Positions 1 through 12,549 of a stretch of DNA of 64,000 nt are shown piece by piece. The stretch is from NCBI GenBank assembly GCA_047495785.1, contig JBLDXI010000085.1, forward strand, positions 62,001-126,000, read 5' to 3'. The position numbers were made by a program, and so were the translations under genes. Source of the DNA: Lepidodermella squamata (taxonomy: Eukaryota > Gastrotricha). Under the pieces are notes generated by a model that ran no database searches, was not told the DNA's origin, and saw only the letters and a program-made list of their open reading frames with translations. Numbering within the stretch: the stretch's first letter is position 1; every line of letters begins with the position of its first letter.

Positions 1-150
1 AAGCACGTAAAATTTTTGAAATATTTTGAAATAAAATTTTGGAATCTCCTAATTCACCTTCGGATTGAAAATCAAACCTTTTTTAATCAGGAATAATTTT
101 TAATCCTCAAAAACATGGCTTTTTCCAAAATTATATATAATATGAAGGGT

Positions 151-192
151 ATATGGGTTTATAATCGCCTGAAGGCGAATTTAAACCCATAT
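151..192. repeat. Hairpin-forming inverted repeat
   Basis: Two 19-base arms, starting ATATGGGTTT and ending AAACCCATAT, are complementary except at two central positions and are separated by the 4-base loop TGAA. It lies just outside the inverted-repeat element that begins at 207 and may be part of the same insertion. No function is evident. Confidence 0.6.
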
Positions 193-206
193 AACCTGAA
201 TGCCTT

Positions 207-683
207 CCGTATATGTGTGTTATCCGGGTCGTATCGTAAAATGTTCAGGGTTACTAGGTATGGTACACTCGCTGAATTTCTATTGCTTTAATTTGAAATA
301 AAAAATCCAACTCAAAAAATCATTTAATTTGTTTCTTGCTCATTTTATTCTCGCATTCTTCATTTTGCGAGTTTTTGGTTTGTTTTTCACATCGAATTTC
401 CCGCATTTCTCGCATGCTCAACAAATTGCTGCTACTGAATCACAAAATTGGGCTCTCGAATTCAAGGTGGTTCTGCTCGGCTGGCTTAGGATGGCTATAT
501 CAATGCGACTGTCACGAGGCCTTCAACACCTCGGTTTGTAGAGCTGCTTCAAAATCGAAGAAGAACACGATCGACGAAATCTTGAACGATTGCTTGGCGG
601 GCATTTTTTGATATAAAAATATATAATTCGGCCATTAAGAAGGCATATTTTACGATACGGTCCGGATAACCTATCATATACGG
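207..683. mobile_element. Candidate MITE with ~36-bp terminal inverted repeats
   Basis: The left end (207-242, beginning CCGTATATG, ending ATCGTAAAAT) matches the reverse complement of the right end (647-683) with only a few differences, so the 477-bp segment is bounded by inverted repeats. I find no clear target-site duplication. The interior holds a short open frame at 336-611 whose last half (residues like WLYQCDCHEAFNTSVC) has higher GC than its surroundings and could be a captured exon fragment. No transposase is present. The superfamily is not recognised. Confidence 0.5.
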
Positions 684-1980
684 TATACTTCCATCAACTG
701 TATTAATGTTCAAAATAATAATTCAATAGTTGAAAATATAAATAATATTTTTCATAAGCGACATGACCTGGCTCATTAAATTCACGTTGACCTCTCGCAT
801 CGACGGTTTATTTCTATCAAAATGTTTCCGCAATTATTATAGCAATTTGCCCATGAAATCGAATAAGGCGTATGAGGCGGTTATATCTTCGACTTTTAAC
901 GTTGACATGTCTCGGCAATTTTCCATGGCAAAGAAGTGCTGACTCATTGCGGTAATAACACACACAAGCACATACAAGCGCGCTCCTTAATATTTTGTTT
1001 GTTTTATTATTAACAGCAAAAATTGTTTACTCACCCTGCTGCTGCTGCTGATGGCACCGGGCGCCGCCGTGTTTGATGAGGGTGACTAAAACGGGTGCAC
1101 TCTGGTGTTACGCCGCGCACTTGAACCAGCCGCGCGGGCTGTTGCACAACTGATGCCAATCGCTAGTAGAGAGCCTTCTTGCCTGTGATCACATGAGCAA
1201 ACAAACCATTTTGCCCCATTTTCGTTGAATAGGTCATAATGATAACATCATCAGGCCGCGGTAATAGCCACAGCAAAAAGTCATTTCCGATGGCTCATTT
1301 GCGGCATTAATTAACGATTATCGTGAATTTCAACGATTTTCAATGCCAATGTAAATTTTCCAATATTATTATTATTTTTTTTAATTTTCCGAATTTTTAG
1401 GACATTTGAATCTATTTCACTGTCACTCATTATAGATTTTAGGAATTTTTTATCAAATTACTCGGAATTATTTGTGAAATGAATCGGAGCTGAAAGTTTT
1501 CTGGCTTTTCAACGAAGCTGAATTTTGAATGATTAATATGGATTATCAAACAAATTTTCAGAATTTAGTGTTGCCACCCGGAAGGTGTGGACTGGGCTCT
1601 TATTGATCCTTTTTTTAAGGGAAATTTCTTGGCCTGATTAAAGCTGATTTTTGGCTAGTCAAGCTAGATTTTATGAGCTGAGCACACTTCTATCTCTATT
1701 TAGTTTGGGAAATTTCGAAAAATTAAAATGGAACCTATCTTTTTGAATACCTCGAATTTTCCTATAAACCTGTATTGAATGTTCCAAAAAGGCTGAAATG
1801 AAATATATTTGGCTTAATTCTCAATTATTTACTGATTTCTTATTATTATTTTTATTTCATGACATTTCATGGCATCAATTTGCTCGGGTTTCTCAGTTTT
1901 GGTTTTGGTTTTTATCTAAAAAAAATTCTTATTTTCAATGTTCTCTCGTGTCAGTCTATTTTATTTATTTCTGCATAGAA

Positions 1981-4900
1981 ATGAGGCGAAAGCGTGATTT
2001 TATTGAATTAATATATTTTTCGCTACGATGTTTGGCACTCGCAGCATTTTTCGGTGATTTTCCTGCCATCGCGCAAGATCCGTGTTCGTTCTCGTACCCG
2101 CATCAGTGTACGAACCAGCCGACAGGCGGCCCAGGCGAGGTCGATTGCCTGTACGAGACCACGTGGAGCCACAACGCCAGAACAGATTTGGTTACCTTTG
2201 ACTTGTCCATCAAAGACACGGACGGCGATCGATGGCTGTCGATTGCTTTCTCAAACGACCGCCTCATGGTTAGCAAATATTCGCATTTTTTCTGAATTTC
2301 TAGGAATTTTCTGAAATTTTTTAAATTTTCAATAAATTGATCAGCGAATAAATTTTGAAGCGAAATGATCCGTAGAATTTCACAATTTCATTAAAAAATT
2401 TTTATTTTTCAATATTTACTGAGTTTTTGAAATTCGAAATTTTGTTGGGAATTCTAAATTTCAATGTCCGAAATTACAATGGATAATAGGTGAGAGCATA
2501 GTTCATTTTGTAAAATTGTCCCCAGCTCGAAACAGTTGAAAAATTCAAACTAAAAAATTGGGAAAGTTTCAAAATTTTCAAAAATTTCAAAATTTTAATT
2601 TTTTTTATATTTTAATTGTACAACCTTAGAAAATATTTTCAATGAGACTATGCGAGTAAATTCAAGTTAGCTGGTTCATATTTTGGCACTTGATATTTTG
2701 AGAATTGTGCTAATTATTCTAATTGTGTTTAATTTTGTGATTTTTCTAGCCACGATCTGATGTGGTCATGGGTTGGATCGACCAATCACCAGCCTCGCCC
2801 GAAGCAGCCACCCTAACCGATCGCTACATATTCGGTTACCTGGAGCCTATCGTCGATAAAGACCAGGACGTACAACTGTTAGCCTGGTCTTCGCAAGACG
2901 GCCGTTCGGCGATGCGATTCACGCGATCTCGCTTGTCGTTCGACTCGCGAGACGTTAATTTGACGTCATCATCGCCGTGTCCTTACTTTTTCTTCACGCA
3001 TGACCCGGGCCGTGTTGACTCACGCGGATCGGTTTCACAGCACAACGAAGCGCCTATCATTTTCGGCCCGGTTTGCATGTCGTCTTGTTCAGGTAAATTT
3101 CCAATTTTCATTTTGAAAATATTCTCAAATACAAGAAAATCTAAAATATACCCTAAATTTCTTGATTTTTCATGACAAATTGAGAATTTAAAAATTTCTG
3201 AAATTTTTTAAAATTCATCATAAATGTTATATTTTTCCAGATTTTTATATTTTTTTGAATTTTTTTTTTAAATTTATGAAATTGAGGGATTTTTAAAAAT
3301 TTGCGAATAATAATTTAGTAATTTGTTTCTTTTCAGCTAACAATTATGTGTTGAGGCGAGGTGATTGCCGGCGGCATTCGCACATTCCACTCGCGGCGCC
3401 AATCGAGCGTGAATTTCTCAACTTCACGCGCCACCTTAATTCGGATAATAAGGCGCCGCCCAATGACGCATCGAATGACATGCACCTGTTTACGGCCAAC
3501 CAGATATCATTCGCCGAATGCAAACAAAGGTATTTCGAAAAAATAGAAAATATTGAATTTTTTTAATTTAATTGCAAAATTTAATGAAAAATTGGGGTGA
3601 TTCCCGTTCTCCCAACCACGACCACCCAACCGCGCAGTTTCCCAATAATTAATCCCAACCGCGCACTCTCCCAACCAATTCTCCCAACCTTGGGATTTAA
3701 TTTAAATTAAAAATATTTTCCCAAATTCCCAATCGCGTGTCAAGTTTAAACTGCTGAACTGCAACACCTGCTTATCGCGCGCTTATATGAAGAGCTCGGA
3801 GGAATAGGCACTCCCTCAAATACGAGGTACAGCTTTATGACTTCATTGACTGATTTAAAACCAATACAATTGTTGACTTCAATATTTTTCATTCTTGTTA
3901 TTTTTTTCAATTTTTTTCAATAATGCGGGTGAAACCTCAATTGGGAGTATGTAAAACCTGTAAGAAGAAGGCACCCAAGACTAGATTTTCGGCTTCGCAA
4001 GGCCCGCAATAAAAGCTTAAGGCCATTGAAAGCGCGTTACGCTGTGAAGGCCCTCTGGTAGATGCTCCTGTTCGAGTCATTTTCACTAGAGACTCGCCGC
4101 CGAAGAAACGTGGCCGTCCGCCGAAGCGCCTGCAAGTGCCGGCCGTTGCTGCGCCACCTTGTAATATTGATATTAATAGGAAATTATTTCAAGTGTTAAG
4201 TTTTAACTATACTACAGCACCTCCGCCTCGCAAAAAATCAGCAGAGTGGGGATGAAGTGGTTGTTAAGCGGAAACGCGGAAGGCCACCTAAGGTCAAAGA
4301 GCAGGTAGCTGAGGATAAGCCGAAGAGGCGCGGCCGCCCGCCCTTGAGAAGTCAGCAGCCTGCAGAGAGCGAGGCAACGCCGCGACCCTCGCCTCACGTC
4401 GCCTCACCTGGACTTGAGTCAACTCCCCCTCCCCGCACTCGAACCACAACCGTCGCATTACCGCTCGCAGCACCGGATATCACTCGCCTCACCCAAGGCT
4501 AAGAAGCTTAAGCTTAACCGCAGCGCGTCCGCGATTATTGCTGTCGAGAAAGGACGAGTCTGGTCATCGCCACCGCCTCCAATTACACTCTCTAACCCTT
4601 TCACGGCGGAATTATTTATCTACGAGACAAAAATATTTCACGGAATTTGTAGGGGCTGTGTGAAAAGTGGTCGAAATCGCCCTTCCGCCCAGCTGATTTC
4701 AGGCGATTTTACGAACACCCTAATTTCTGTATCAGATACTTTCAACTTTGGATTTCAGATGATAGATTACTCCCATGAAATCCGCTAACAATCTCCCTCA
4801 CTTATATCACCGAAAACAACTAATTTAAAAAACTTTATTGGCGAAAAAGTATGTATTCAGCTTTTCTAGTTATTCTTTGCGACAGTTTTGCTGCACAAAA

Positions 4901-7900
4901 ATCACGCATTCCACCTTTATACATCTGGGCGGATAGGGCGATTTCAAGCGGTTTGAAACTTAAATGGGGTGGTAATTTGTCATCAAAAATTCGAGAAAAT
5001 TTAGACACAGGTCAATGAGACTAAGCCTGTCGCTTTGTTTGTTTCAGGTGTGCGTGCGCTTATATATTATTATTTATTTACTCAGTTGGGAGAATAAGTT
5101 GGGAGAGTGCGCGGTTGGGAGAAATTATTGGGAAAATGCGCGATTGGGAGAAAAAGTTGGGAGATCGGGAACACCCCGAAAAATTGAAATTCATAATTCT
5201 TGAAAAATTGAAAAATATCATTCTTGCATATTAATTATATGGAAATATCCAATAAAATATCCATACCAAAATTTTAAATTTAAAAAAATTGGGAAAATTT
5301 AAAAATTGATTTTTTCGATAATTAGGTGTGATTTCACGGCTGAGTGCACATCGTTTACTTACCTGGCTGATGGGTCAGCTTGCTACCTGTTACGGTCGAG
5401 TTGTCTCTCAAACGAGTTCAATCCAACCATCGCAAATACGTACCACTACGAGAAAATGGGTATGCTGAAAAATTTGATAGCCCAATTTATTTGATTTTTG
5501 ATTTTTTCCATAGATTTGCCTGGCTTTTCGCATATTCGTACCGATTCATGTATCAGCCATCACTATGAGAATGCGCTCGATGTCCGGCTGCTGAATCTAG
5601 CCGATTGCGCTAAAGTTTGTGAGGTTCTGCCCACGTGTCCTGGTTTTTCGTACCAGCCAAGCGAGACGCGGTGCTTCATTCACGCGACAACCTGTGCCCC
5701 AAATGCCTACCCGGATATTTCGGCTCAAAATCAGCTAAATATCGATAATGAACCGTATTTTATGGATACATACGCCTTCATTAAATTAGGTACGTGGGCC
5801 AGTTAAAAAACAAGAAAAATCCGAACAATCCGATAATAAAAATCGAAAAATCTTGGCATTTTTCAAAATTTGTTCAAATTCTAGGGATCCAGAAATTAAG
5901 TAGAATTTTCTAAAATTAAAATGAAAATCGCGCAAATTTAAAAGAAAAATCAATTTTTGAAATTCTGACTTTTTCTAAATTTTTGAAATTTTTTTGAAAA
6001 TTCTTTGAGCGAAATTGAATGTTCGGTTTCACAATTTATTCACCATCTGAGCTTGAAATTAATTTGTTTTGAATTAATTTTCAGCATCCTCTTGTGAGAT
6101 CAGCGATGTCCTGGTTATGATGGCCTTTACCCAGGACACTATCACCCCAGACGGCCTTAATTCAGTTGTCGATTTCCTCGTGTCTCTACTCACCCGGCTC
6201 GATATCGACTCAGACGTAGTAAAATTCGCCTACACGCTATGGAACGAAGACGCCCCGAGCCGAGTCGCCGATTTCCAAGGCGAATTTGACCGCGAACAGC
6301 TAATAGCGAGTGTTAACCTTATCAACCACCAAGATTTGCCGCAATCGCACCTTCAAGCTGCTTCGATGTTCCAATTCGCCTATACCCACGCCTTTGTACC
6401 CAGCGTGGTCCGACCGCATGCGAAACACACGATCATTTTCCTAACTTCGACAAATTACGACGACGAAAATATCGACGCAGCTGTTTACGAAGCCTCCCAA
6501 GCTTTGAAACGCAACATTCGCATCGTAGCTGTTGGATTGGGCCAGTTCCCAGTCGAGCATCAATTGACGGCAATTGCGAACAATAGTTTGGAAAATGTCT
6601 ATTTCGATCGGAATTTTGAGAAGTTGTCCGATCTCTCGTGCCAACTTAGCAACCTTCATTGCTCGTACCGGGAATGTTCGCCAGCTTTCCAGCAAGCTTC
6701 AAAATCGACCACTGAAGCTTCGGAACATTCGACTACAACCACACAGGAATCTACTACAACAACCCAGGAACCTTTACCGACTTCGACAAAAGAACCTGAG
6801 ACGACTTCAAGTTCGGAACCTTCAACAACTGAACCTTTGCCAACTTCAACTGAAGTTCCAACTACAACGGAGGCTCCAACTACGACTACAACGGAACCTT
6901 TTGTGACGGAAACCGAAACTACTACTGAACCTTCGACTACAACAACAACCGAAGCTCAAACGACTGTTACCCAAGCTGGAACTACGCCAACTTCGAAGCC
7001 GAATGAAAGATTGGTTGATATCGGCTCGATCTACCCGAATATGGACTGCCCGCAGGGTGCCTCGAGCGAGGGTTACACCTTCTACGCAGTTTTCATGTCT
7101 AATGTCCAGCCTGAGCTGATCAGTGACCTCGAACTGTTTGTGGCGTTATCTGGAACGAATCGGCCCAATGTGATCGCAGCGGTTGAGATTGACTCGCACT
7201 ACTTCCGAGATCGGCTGTTTGTTCACGGCGGGCAGATGGGTCGAGTTTTGTTGCCAAGGTCTGCGTTTGAAATGCCGCTGACTGGATCGGCGTCTCTACA
7301 TGCGAAGGGATTGAAGATTTCTGCGAATGCGTCGATCACGGTCTATACAATCAATAGACAGGGCTACTCGTCCGATGGAACGATTGTCTTCCCTGAGGAA
7401 GGGCTTGGTTCCGAGTATCTTACAGTTTCTTACTACCCGTCGGATCACTTCACCCAATTCGGCGTAAGTATTTCAAACAGTTATAGTTGATTTGGTTAGT
7501 TTCTTAAGCTGCGTGGTTTGAATCCTTGGAGGCTTTGTTGGCACAAGTTTGAAGCTCTGAAATAGGAACTTCATATTTTTGAAGCTTAGTCCCAGCTTGA
7601 ATCAGCTTAGCCGAGCCTATGAACCTTCGCTCAAGCTCTAATTGAGCCCGGTACATTTCTGAGTGGGAATATCTAGGTTCCAGTTCATCGGCTAATAGAT
7701 TTCTAAGCTCTATCAGCATGTTTCTATCTTGGAATATTTCGGCTATCGATTTAGGGGAATTATGGGAGGTCTTTGGGTAGATTGCGCAGGATTCCTAACT
7801 TTCTTGTATAGCCTTTTATCCAACTAAAATTGTTAAATTTTGGAATATTTCAGATCCTATCGCCACACAATAGCAATCTGGTTTCGATTACCCTCCCTCC

Positions 7901-10900
7901 ACGCGAGGAACCTTTACTTGGTTCAATAATCGATGACAAGCTGAACAAGAATTCGAATGCTCGCGCCAACTGTACCCTCCGATACGGCGGCGAGACCTTC
8001 ACAAATGGCGATACTTTGACCATTCGAATGAACTACCTGGACACGTTCCAAATGCAATCCTCCTGCGACCTATCCGGAACAGCCATCAGATCTCGGAAAC
8101 CAGTGGCCGTTTTCAGCGGTAACGTCCTGACCAGTGTTGCTACCCCGGTTTACGGTGGCTACCAAGGTTCAGTTCCGCCTCACCAGAACGGCAGATTCCA
8201 GTCTCATCTCATCGACCAAATCCCGCCAGTATCGAGATTGGGCCGGCTCTACTCCGCAGTTTCTGCCCCGAGGCGGTTGACTGGAGACGCCTGGGCAATA
8301 GTGGCGCCTTTCGACAACACCGAAATCTCTGTCTACAGCAACGACCGGTCTACGATCGAAGTCGCGACGAAGTTCCTTCATTTCGGCCAGAAATACGAGT
8401 TCACTAGCGTGAATGACATGCATTTCCTTATCGCGAGTACTAAGCCGATTTTGGTCGCTCAGTTCGTGAAGAGTGAGCAGCTGGGTTCAGCCTACGGGCG
8501 GGGATCTTCACCGTCAATGGTTGTCTACCCTTCAATGGAGCAATGGTCGAAACGGTATACCTTCTTAGTCCCTTACGGCTACAAGCAGGCCTATAAGAAC
8601 TACCTGGTTGTAACCGTGAAGAAGGGTTTCGAAGATGGAATTTTGTTGAACGGCGAATCTGCTCAACTACCAACTGATGCATCTTGGTTGCCGGTTAACG
8701 GGAGCCCGGACCTAGTTTCGGCCTTTGTTCCGATCTCGGAGGGTGTTCATACTGTATATCACGAGCAGTGGTTCGATATGAGGTTCGGGGCGTTGGTCTA
8801 CTCGACTGGGCCCAATGGAAGCTTGTACTACTCAGCTGGGCAGTGTTTGGCAAATCTCAACTGCGAAGTCACACTGACACTACCCAATGACCTCATCGTA
8901 AGTATTTTCACCTATTATATTTTCAAATGTTCAAAAATTTCAAATTTCAAATTCCTATTTCAAAATTTTGAATTTATTTCCCATTTTTTCAAATTTTCAA
9001 ATTTTAATTTTAAATTTAGGGGAAATTTTGGAAATTTTAAATTTTAAATTTTAAATTTTAAATTCCTGAAATTTCAAAAATATTTGAAACATTATCTAAA
9101 ATCCCATAAATCGTGTAACTCGTTAATTTGTTTGCCTTAGGACAATGACTGCGATGGATTTATCGATGAAGAAGTTCTGAACGATCGCGATGATGACGGC
9201 GATGGTCGAATCGATGAGGATACTTACGAGGTGATCGTTCGGCCAACCGATGTTCCAATCATCGAAGATCCCGAAACTACTGCAACTACCGAAAGTACCG
9301 AATCATCGTCTGCCAGTACCGAAACTACAACGCAAGAGACAATAATCATTACCGAAGCTGCTTTCACGACAAAACGGACTGGGAAACTTGAGATGGAGCG
9401 GCCGTATGAACCGGTTACTAGGCCGACCCCTCGCATGCCACCGGTTCGGGCAACAATCTACTTCAATGCGACGAAAATGCCGCCAAGACTGCCGTGGCCT
9501 TTCACGCAAGAAGTTACGATTGAACAAACTCAGCCTGGTCCGATTTACCTGACGATGAGTGGCTGGACCCCGGAGCCTCATAGTTCCACCTCGGCACCGA
9601 CTGGTACCACGAAGGAACCTTACGGGGGATCTTACCGAAAACCAGGCGCGCCGTCTATTGTTTCGATAATCGATGGCCATGGCAATCGGAGGAAACCAGG
9701 CCGGAAACCGAGTAGACGTCCCTCTGGCAAGTATAGCTACCTGAAACCAGCAAGACGACCTGTAACCCTAGCGCCAATGCCTTCCACAACGCCAAAGGTG
9801 ACCCTAAGGCCAACCCCGGTCGAACAATTCACATCACCCACGAAAAGCAACCTCGGCCTTTTAACGACTTGCTACGGCGATGTTGTAGAGATGAAGTGTC
9901 CGAAACAAGGTCACGTGATCTCGCTGATCAGCGCCCATTTCGGTAGGATCAACTACGTGCGAGAGGTGACGTGCGCCTCGGAGAATCCGCACGTCTGCGG
10001 CGGTAATTATGCCGACGATTGCGGGTTTGCGGACGCGTTCTTCGCTATCGACCCGATTTGTTCGAACAAAACAAGCTGCTCAGTGCCGTTAGACGGCGCG
10101 CTGTTACGGAAAATACCGAATAATTCGACTTGTGATGTCTGCCAGATGTACCTAGCGTATGCCTACACCTGCAGGCCTGTTGAAGAATGTTCGTACCTAG
10201 CTAGTCAAAACCCGGATTCTGTGACTTACACCCAGGGCAATTATGCTTATAAGAACGGCTATGAAATCGCGTATTCGTTCGAGGCGATTGAAGCAGCGAT
10301 GAATGTGCTACGAGCTCCGAATTGCTCGAAATCCGGCTCGGTCACGGATTTTGTCGACAATCGATCCGGCGAGCCGGATTCTTGTGAGGCCGATGCTGAT
10401 TTTCATCGTAACCAGTATTACCCGCCCATGTTGGGTAAGCTGTGTAACATGTCGCTTGGCGCGTCGTTTCAATCCGGTGGAATGATGGCGTGGTGCCCGC
10501 CCTTCACGTGTTCGGCTGGCTGTTTGCCGTATCTTGAGATTGATCTTCATGGGTATCACAAAATTACTGGCATTGTTTTTCAAGGCCGCAGGCGGTGGGA
10601 TGCTTGGATTTCAGAGTTCAGGATCGAGCATAGCTTCGACGCCAAGGCGTTCAATGCACTTGCTAGGGTAAGTGTGTTTGAATTTCGTAAAACCCCTCAT
10701 TTTGGTCCTTAACGAAATGCGAAATGAAACAAAGGAATCTCTTTGACTACAACAACGAAATAAATACGAATTTCCCCTTGTCCTGTAATTCTTAGAAGTC
10801 CCAATCGCAAATCTGTTGGGAATGTTGTTTCAAAGCTAAGATCTGGCCCATAGTGAGTAAGAAAACACGAAAATGTTACTTTGAACTTCAGGAACTAGGA

Positions 10901-11853
10901 AATTTTAATTTCAACTTACAAATGGCATCGTAAGGAATTTTCTGATATTTTCAGAGTTTCCATTTTGATTTCATAGCTGAAGCTCTAATTTATTAATTTT
11001 TTTTGTTTATTTCATGGAATCCGGCGGGAACCTTTTATTTTTCGCATTCTTACGTTTTTTCTCAACATTATTTTTATTTTTTTCTTGTTTGAATTTAGAT
11101 CTTCACTGGGCCGTCGAATGCTCGCGATGTCGTTCATTGGAAGTTCAACAGTCAAGCTTTCACAGCTCGTTACGTCCGCATCGTTGTTACTAGATACCAC
11201 GGCTATCCAGCTGGCCACATCGATCTCCTCCGCTGCAAACAATGTAAGAATAAACATACAATCGTATTTAAACATAGTTTGCTGATTTGAGGATTGAACC
11301 GAAAAATTCATCGGAAGGGAATTTGTTAAACTAATTTTCTGAAATTTAGAAAAAAATTTCAAAAAAATCCATGATGAATTTCCATAAAGCCTTATTTTGC
11401 TCTTTTTTGCAATTTCATTCGTGGGAAGTTAAAACTTTATTTTCAAATTTTTCAGATGAACCTGTTGGTTGTAAGCCAATCACAATCCCGCACTCTACGA
11501 TAAAACGTGAACCAGCCCTCCGGAGCCGAGTCCTCGAAGCTCGCTGCGATCCTGGCTGGATGACCTCGACCAACCAAACCGTATTCACAGTCCGCTGTGC
11601 TAGCAACTTATTCTGGTCAGGCGTACAACCATGCGACATGCCTCGCACCTGTGGCGACATTCCCCTAGTCAAAGGAGCTCTTCACAATGCCACGTCCCTA
11701 GGTGTTGGCTCTGTTGTTCGATACACATGCGCCGATCCTGCGAGCAGGTTGAAAGGGAATAATACAATTTATTGCAAGGACGATGCTCGCTGGTCGCCGG
11801 AACCTGCTTGCGTTACGACACAGGAGCAGACAACAGTGGCGCAGGATATGTGA
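1981..11853 (+). CDS. Secreted multidomain protein: DOMON, PAN, VWA, IgGFc-binding-like, SUEL lectin, F5/8C, sushi
   Basis: Ten exons: 1981-2268, 2750-3092, 3337-3529, 5326-5459, 5514-5789, 6085-7463, 7854-8897, 9141-10667, 11099-11243, 11456-11853. All phases agree and give about 1908 aa. Order: signal peptide (1-32); DOMON (~35-205); two PAN-like domains (~215-410); VWA-like domain (~412-600), without an obvious DxSxS metal site; Thr/Ser/Pro mucin-like stretch (~615-720); IgGFc-binding-like region (~720-1215); a short acidic DxDxDG segment, possibly calcium-binding (1220-1245); Pro/Thr linker; SUEL-type galactose/rhamnose-binding lectin domain (~1460-1550); F5/8C discoidin-type domain (~1580-1775); two sushi domains (1779-1895). 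No membrane segment is visible, so it is probably an extracellular matrix or body-fluid adhesion/recognition protein. AATAAA lies at 11922. Intron 3 (3530-5325) holds a transposon. Module identities are by eye. The start codon is chosen because it opens directly onto a signal peptide. Confidence 0.8.
3594..5177. mobile_element. 1.58-kb DNA transposon with ~95-bp TIRs and an 8-bp target duplication
   Basis: The ends are long imperfect inverted repeats starting GGGGTG and built from repeated TCTCCCAAC-type units with CCAACCGCGC and TTTCCCAATAAT blocks. The left arm is ~3594-3690 and the right arm ~5083-5177. The octamer GAAAAATT flanks both sides (3586-3593 and 5178-5185), the expected target-site duplication. 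It sits inside intron 3 of the surrounding gene. It contains decayed AT-hook coding sequence but no recognisable transposase, so it is probably non-autonomous or degenerate. Known superfamilies with 8-bp duplications include hAT, P and Merlin, but I cannot assign it. Confidence 0.85.
3923..4502 (+). pseudogene. Degenerate AT-hook protein frame inside the transposon
   Basis: A frame from ATG 3923 reads through a CKTCKKKAPK segment, meets an in-frame TAA at 4010, then continues into an AT-hook (KKRGRPPKR). A second frame (4257-4502) carries two more AT-hooks (KRKRGRPPKVK and KRRGRPPLR). AT-hooks bind the minor groove of AT-rich DNA. An intron between the two frames is possible (AG at 4216-4217), but no donor fits the phase. 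The frame is therefore broken as read and is probably a relic of a gene carried by the element. Confidence 0.5.
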
Positions 11854-12549
11854 GGACATTTTGTTGCTTGCTTTCTTATTGCTTCTTCGGTTCTTGTTGA
11901 CATCATGCGAAATGATTTTTTAATAAAAATGAATTCTAATGAGTTTTGCCAATATTTAAGGCAGTCGAGTGAGAATTTGCAAATGAAAACGTTCTTTTAT
12001 TGCAGACGTTCAGTTAGCTAGGCATTCGCCAAGAGCCAAATTTAACGGATTTCAAATGGATCCATTCCTAACTCAATCGGTTCAGCTTCCCATTTTTTGT
12101 GGTTTTTGAGGTCATAAGCGTCGAATGGGGTGCGACACACCATAAATTTGGGATTTCGAGACTAAATTTGTAGATTTCTCCAAAATACGGATTGAGTTTC
12201 CAAATCAGCGATTTTTCTGATATCGAACATTGGATCTTAGAACCCAACATGTCTATATATCTTAGGATCGCACGGAATCCGAGACTTTTAGTGCCGGATA
12301 ACTTTTCCGATCCTCGATCCTTGGTATCACCCTTGATACCTAGTTAAGAACGTTTTTCTGCCCACTTATTACCTCTCTATCGGATTCTGCGTGATTGGTG
12401 ATATTGGATGTGAAAAGCGAAATATCCGAAAAACCCATAGGTCTTTCTAGCGAGACTTTATTGCCATCTCAAATAAGAGATCAGAGAAAGATTAAAGAAC
12501 GGTGAATGAAAGTCCGATATTTAAAATAACATTAATTTTCGACTAGAAG

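Larger units (their letters stand above)
1..1980. other. Gene-poor 5' flank
   Basis: AT-rich upstream region. It contains a long hairpin (151-192) and an inverted-repeat element (207-683), listed separately. From about 700 to 1980 I see no convincing coding frame, RNA gene or promoter. A short GC-rich patch at about 1035-1150 has CTG repeats and GGGCGCCGCC, but no frame there could be linked to the gene downstream. An untranslated first exon of that gene could be hidden here. Confidence 0.5.

Noticed and set aside
6441-6906. Antisense and alternative frames inside the large exon of the first gene
   Set aside because: They are shadows of the Thr/Ser-rich coding sequence, which opens other frames by composition.
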